Origin: Burkholderia sp. SRS-W-2-2016
GTDB taxonomy: Bacteria > Pseudomonadota > Gammaproteobacteria > Burkholderiales > Burkholderiaceae
Direction of reading: 5' to 3'
DNA length: 64,000 nucleotides
NCBI RefSeq assembly: GCF_001931485.1
Contig: NZ_MSDV01000023.1
Span: forward strand, 124,001 to 188,000
Below are positions 61,305 through 64,000 of this stretch, one piece after another. Position 1 is the first letter of the stretch; the number at the start of each line of letters is the position of its first letter. The notes beneath the pieces are model-generated. The model was not told the DNA's origin. It saw only the letters and a list, made by a program, of their open reading frames with translations, and searched no databases. Made by a program: the position numbers and the translations under genes.

Positions 61305-62234
61305 ATGAAAGCAGCTTTGCAACTGTCGTCGCTCGTGGTGGCCGCGCTGTTGTATACGGGCGGTAGCGCATTCGCCGCGACCGCGTTCGATCTGAGTCCC
61401 GAACAGCACGGCCGCATTCGCGCCGAAGCGGACGCGGCCGCGACGAAAGCGTTGCCCGCGAACTACCCGTTCGTCGCGAAAGACGCGCTGACGATCGGCA
61501 TCGTCGTCGCGCATCCGCCGATCAGCACCTACGCAACCGATGCGAAAACCGTGGTCGGCTTCGATCCCGATCTCGCGCAACTGGTGGCCGACAGTCTCGG
61601 CCGCAAGCTGAACGTGGTGATTCTCTCGTGGCCGGACTGGCCGCTCGCGCTCGCCTCCGGCAAGGTCGACGCGGTGATTTCGAACGCCACGGTGACCGAA
61701 GAGCGTAAGGCGAAATTCGATTTCTCGACCTACCGGCGCGACGAAGTCGGCTTCTTCGTGAAGACCGACAGTCCGATCAAATCGATCAGGGAACCTAAGG
61801 ACGTGGCGGGCCTGCGGGTGATTACCGACGCCGGCACGAATCAGGAAAAGATCCTGCTGGAATGGGACAAGGAAAACGTCGCGCACGGACTGAAGCCGAT
61901 CCAGGTGCAGTACTACGACGACGATGCGGTCAAATCGGTCGCGCTGCAATCGGGCCGCGCCGACGCGATCTTCAGCGTGAACGCGGCGCTGTCGTACGAC
62001 TCGGCCGCGCGCGGCAAGACGCGTCAGGTCGGCACCGTCAGCGGCGGCTGGCCGCGCACCGCCGAAGTCGCGGTGACCACGCGCAAAGGCAGCGGACTCG
62101 CGGCGCCGGTGACGATCGCGCTGAACGATCTGATCGGCAATGGCCAGTACCGCTCGGTGCTCGAGCGCTGGAATCTCGGCTCGGAAGCGATCGAGAAAGC
62201 CGCGACCAATCCGCCCGGCCTGCCGAAATCCTGA
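61305..62234 (+). CDS. Lone ABC solute-binding protein (SBP_bac_3 type)
   Basis: 309 residues. Signal peptide MKAALQLSSLVVAALLYTGGSAFAA. Binding-protein motifs: LTIGIVVAHPPISTY, VGFDPDLAQLVADSLGRKLN and ATVTEERKAKFDFSTY. No permease or ATPase accompanies it. It is followed by two luciferase-like monooxygenase genes on the same strand, an association seen with uptake and oxidative breakdown of sulfur compounds. It may use a transporter encoded elsewhere. Confidence 0.83.
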   Translation: MKAALQLSSLVVAALLYTGGSAFAATAFDLSPEQHGRIRAEADAAATKALPANYPFVAKDALTIGIVVAHPPISTYATDAKTVVGFDPDLAQLVADSLGRKLNVVILSWPDWPLALASGKVDAVISNATVTEERKAKFDFSTYRRDEVGFFVKTDSPIKSIREPKDVAGLRVITDAGTNQEKILLEWDKENVAHGLKPIQVQYYDDDAVKSVALQSGRADAIFSVNAALSYDSAARGKTRQVGTVSGGWPRTAEVAVTTRKGSGLAAPVTIALNDLIGNGQYRSVLERWNLGSEAIEKAATNPPGLPKS

Positions 62235-62280
62235 ACCCGCCAGCGCGTCTCGTCTCTCTTCTTTGCCTATTCGCTATCCC

Positions 62281-63282
62281 ATGACTTATTCGCTTTCGTT
62301 ACTGGATAAAAGCCCGATCGCCGCCGGCGCGAGCGCGGCCGACGCGCTGCGCTTCACGGTCGCGCTCGCGAAACGCGCCGAAGTACTCGGCTTCAAACGC
62401 TTCTGGGTCGCCGAACATCACGGCGCGCCGGGTCTTGCGAGTTCCGCGCCGGAACTGGTGGTCGCGCATCTGCTCGCGCACACGTCGCGGATCCGGGTCG
62501 GCTCGGGCGGCGTGATGTTGCAGCACTACAGCCCGTTCAAGGTCGCCGAATCGTTCAAGCTGCTGGCGGCGCTCGCGCCGGGCCGCGTCGATCTCGGCGT
62601 CGGCAAGGCGCCCGGCGGACTGCCGCAAACCACCCGGGCACTGCAATGGCTGCACGACCGGCACAACAAGCCGGGCTTCGACACGCAGCTCGCGCAACTC
62701 GATGCGTTTCTCGGCGACGGCGTCGACGCGGACCATCCGTTAGCGGGCGCGCTCGCTTTTCCGGTGGCGCCCGCTCCAGTCGAACGCATCGTGCTGGGCG
62801 GCAGTCCCGACAGCGCAGCACTCGCGGCGCGCCAGGGCTGGCAGTTCTGCTACGCCGGCCATTTCAATGGCGACGAAGCGAATATCGAACGCACGGTGCA
62901 GACGTATCGCGACGCGAGTGGCCGCGCGCCGTTGCTCGCGCTGTACGCGCTCGCCGCCGCGACGCGCGACGAAGCGGAGCGGCTCAGCGGTCCGCTGCGG
63001 GTTTTCCGTCTGCAACTGGCCGGCGGCCAGAGCGTGAATTTGCCGAGCGTCGAAGCCGCGCAGGAGTACGCGCGGCAAGCGGGCGTGAGCGACTACACGC
63101 TCGAAGAGCGTCGTCCGCACGTGGTCAAAGGCACGGCCGAAGACGTGCGCGAGCAGCTGGACACGCTGAGCCATCGCTACGGCATCGACGAATTCGTGAT
63201 CGATTCGCCGCTGCAACACTATCCGGCGCGCCTGCGCTCGGTCGAGCTGCTCGGCGGCACGATCGAGCCCGCGTATGCGTGA
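62281..63282 (+). CDS. Luciferase-like FMN-dependent monooxygenase (MsnO8-like)
   Basis: 333 residues. The F420/FMN luciferase-like TIM barrel is evident in LGFKRFWVAEHHGAPGLASSAPELVVAHL, RIRVGSGGVMLQHYSPFKVAESF and APGRVDLGVGKAPGG. It belongs to the single-domain MsnO8-like subgroup, usually of unknown substrate. It needs reduced flavin from a separate reductase. It starts 46 bases after the binding-protein gene and is likely co-transcribed with the next monooxygenase gene. Confidence 0.83.
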   Translation: MTYSLSLLDKSPIAAGASAADALRFTVALAKRAEVLGFKRFWVAEHHGAPGLASSAPELVVAHLLAHTSRIRVGSGGVMLQHYSPFKVAESFKLLAALAPGRVDLGVGKAPGGLPQTTRALQWLHDRHNKPGFDTQLAQLDAFLGDGVDADHPLAGALAFPVAPAPVERIVLGGSPDSAALAARQGWQFCYAGHFNGDEANIERTVQTYRDASGRAPLLALYALAAATRDEAERLSGPLRVFRLQLAGGQSVNLPSVEAAQEYARQAGVSDYTLEERRPHVVKGTAEDVREQLDTLSHRYGIDEFVIDSPLQHYPARLRSVELLGGTIEPAYA

Positions 63283-63321
63283 CCTTTCCCAACGACCCTT
63301 CATCGATTCGCGGACGATCCC

Positions 63322-64000
63322 ATGAGTACTCGCAAACTCAATCTCGGCATCATGCTGCAAGGCGCCGGCAGCCATATGAATTCGTGGAAGCATCCGGCCG
63401 GTCCCGCCGACGCGAGCGTGAACCTGAAGTTCTTCGTCGATACGGTACGCAAGGCCGAGGCGTTCGGAATTTCGTTCGCGTTCGTCGCGGACGGGCTGTA
63501 TATCAACGAGAAGTCGATCCCGCATTTTCTGAACCGCTTCGAACCGATCTCGATCCTGTCGGCACTCGCGACGGTCACGTCGAAGATCGGGCTCGCGGGC
63601 ACCGTGTCGACGTCGTATAGCGATCCGTTTACGGTCGCGCGTCAGTTCGCGTCGCTCGATCTGATCAGCGGCGGCCGGGCGGGCTGGAACGTGGTGACGA
63701 CGCCGCTCGAAGGCACCGCTAAAAACTACGGCGGCTCGCATCCGGAACATGCATTGCGCTACGAAATCGCCGACGAATACCTGAACGTCGCGCAAGGGCT
63801 GTGGGATAGTTGGGACGACGATGCATTCGTGCGCGAACGCGAGAGCGGGGTGTTTTTCGAGCGCGACAAGCTGCATACGCTGAATCACGAAGGCCAGTTC
63901 TTTCAGGTCGCGGGGCCGCTCAATATCCAGCGCTCGGCGCAGGGGCAGCCGGTGATCTTCCAGGCCGGATCGTCGGATGCGGGCATCGGGCTGGCCGGCA
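63322..64000 (+). CDS. NtaA/SnaA/SoxA-type FMN monooxygenase, cut by window edge
   Basis: 226 residues from the ATG at 63322 to the right edge; family members run to about 440-460. Diagnostic segments are [40 protein letters not shown]-like [36 protein letters not shown] and [12 protein letters not shown]. Relatives oxidise nitrilotriacetate, dibenzothiophene sulfone or similar compounds with FMNH2. Neighbouring sulfonate transport genes suggest a sulfur substrate. Confidence 0.87.
   Translation, partial: MSTRKLNLGIMLQGAGSHMNSWKHPAGPADASVNLKFFVDTVRKAEAFGISFAFVADGLYINEKSIPHFLNRFEPISILSALATVTSKIGLAGTVSTSYSDPFTVARQFASLDLISGGRAGWNVVTTPLEGTAKNYGGSHPEHALRYEIADEYLNVAQGLWDSWDDDAFVRERESGVFFERDKLHTLNHEGQFFQVAGPLNIQRSAQGQPVIFQAGSSDAGIGLAG

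Overview
The window is GC-rich, densely coded proteobacterial DNA. The combination of a lanthanide-type methanol dehydrogenase cluster, tetrahydromethanopterin (H4MPT) C1 genes, a Burkholderia-style contact-dependent inhibition (CDI) locus, taurine/sulfonate transporters and a meta-cleavage aromatic cluster points to a Burkholderiaceae chromosome, most like Paraburkholderia or Caballeronia. This is inferred from gene content; no rRNA or tRNA was seen.

1-4.8 kb: leftward H4MPT genes (beta-RFAP synthase, mtdB, an ATP-grasp enzyme, and mch running off the left edge), then a pterin carbinolamine dehydratase. 5.2-17 kb: rightward xoxF-xoxG-xoxJ, an unknown periplasmic protein, an AhpD-like protein, a LysR regulator, a DUF2380/DUF3280-type protein and moxR-mxaS-mxaA-mxaC-mxaK-mxaL. 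Together these would oxidise methanol to formaldehyde in the periplasm and carry it, bound to H4MPT, towards formate. No mxaF is present, so the mxa-type accessory genes appear to serve XoxF.

17.3-31.2 kb: an unknown secreted protein, then a leftward CDI region. cdiA encodes 2926 residues. Behind it lies an array of displaced toxin tails and small, AT-rich membrane immunity-like genes, with a 0.4 kb duplication and broken copies. No cdiB is in the window. This is the most dynamic part of the sequence.

31.5-39.3 kb: a GlxA-type regulator divergent from an isocyanide hydratase homologue, a zinc-finger protein, tauABC-like genes, and a polar amino acid ABC set without an ATPase.

39.4-54.4 kb: an aromatic catabolic cluster with two dihydroxyphthalate decarboxylase-like paralogues, a LigJ-type hydratase, a second amidohydrolase, a LigB-type dioxygenase, an HpcH/HpaI aldolase, a ThDP enzyme, two paralogous MFS transporters, a TolB-like propeller, an outer-membrane barrel and an AraC regulator. 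A conserved, gap-free-spaced element lies upstream of both the first operon gene and the outer-membrane gene, implying one regulon. A route from a phthalate-like acid through protocatechuate or a gallate-like catechol to pyruvate and oxaloacetate is plausible.

54.5-64 kb: a lactonase-type propeller, an ssu-like sulfonate ABC transporter, vapBC between two exact 66-bp direct repeats, an aspartoacylase-family deacylase, a GNAT acetyltransferase, a lone solute-binding protein and two luciferase-like monooxygenases, the last cut by the right edge. Most other long open frames are antisense or frame-shifted shadows caused by the high GC content.
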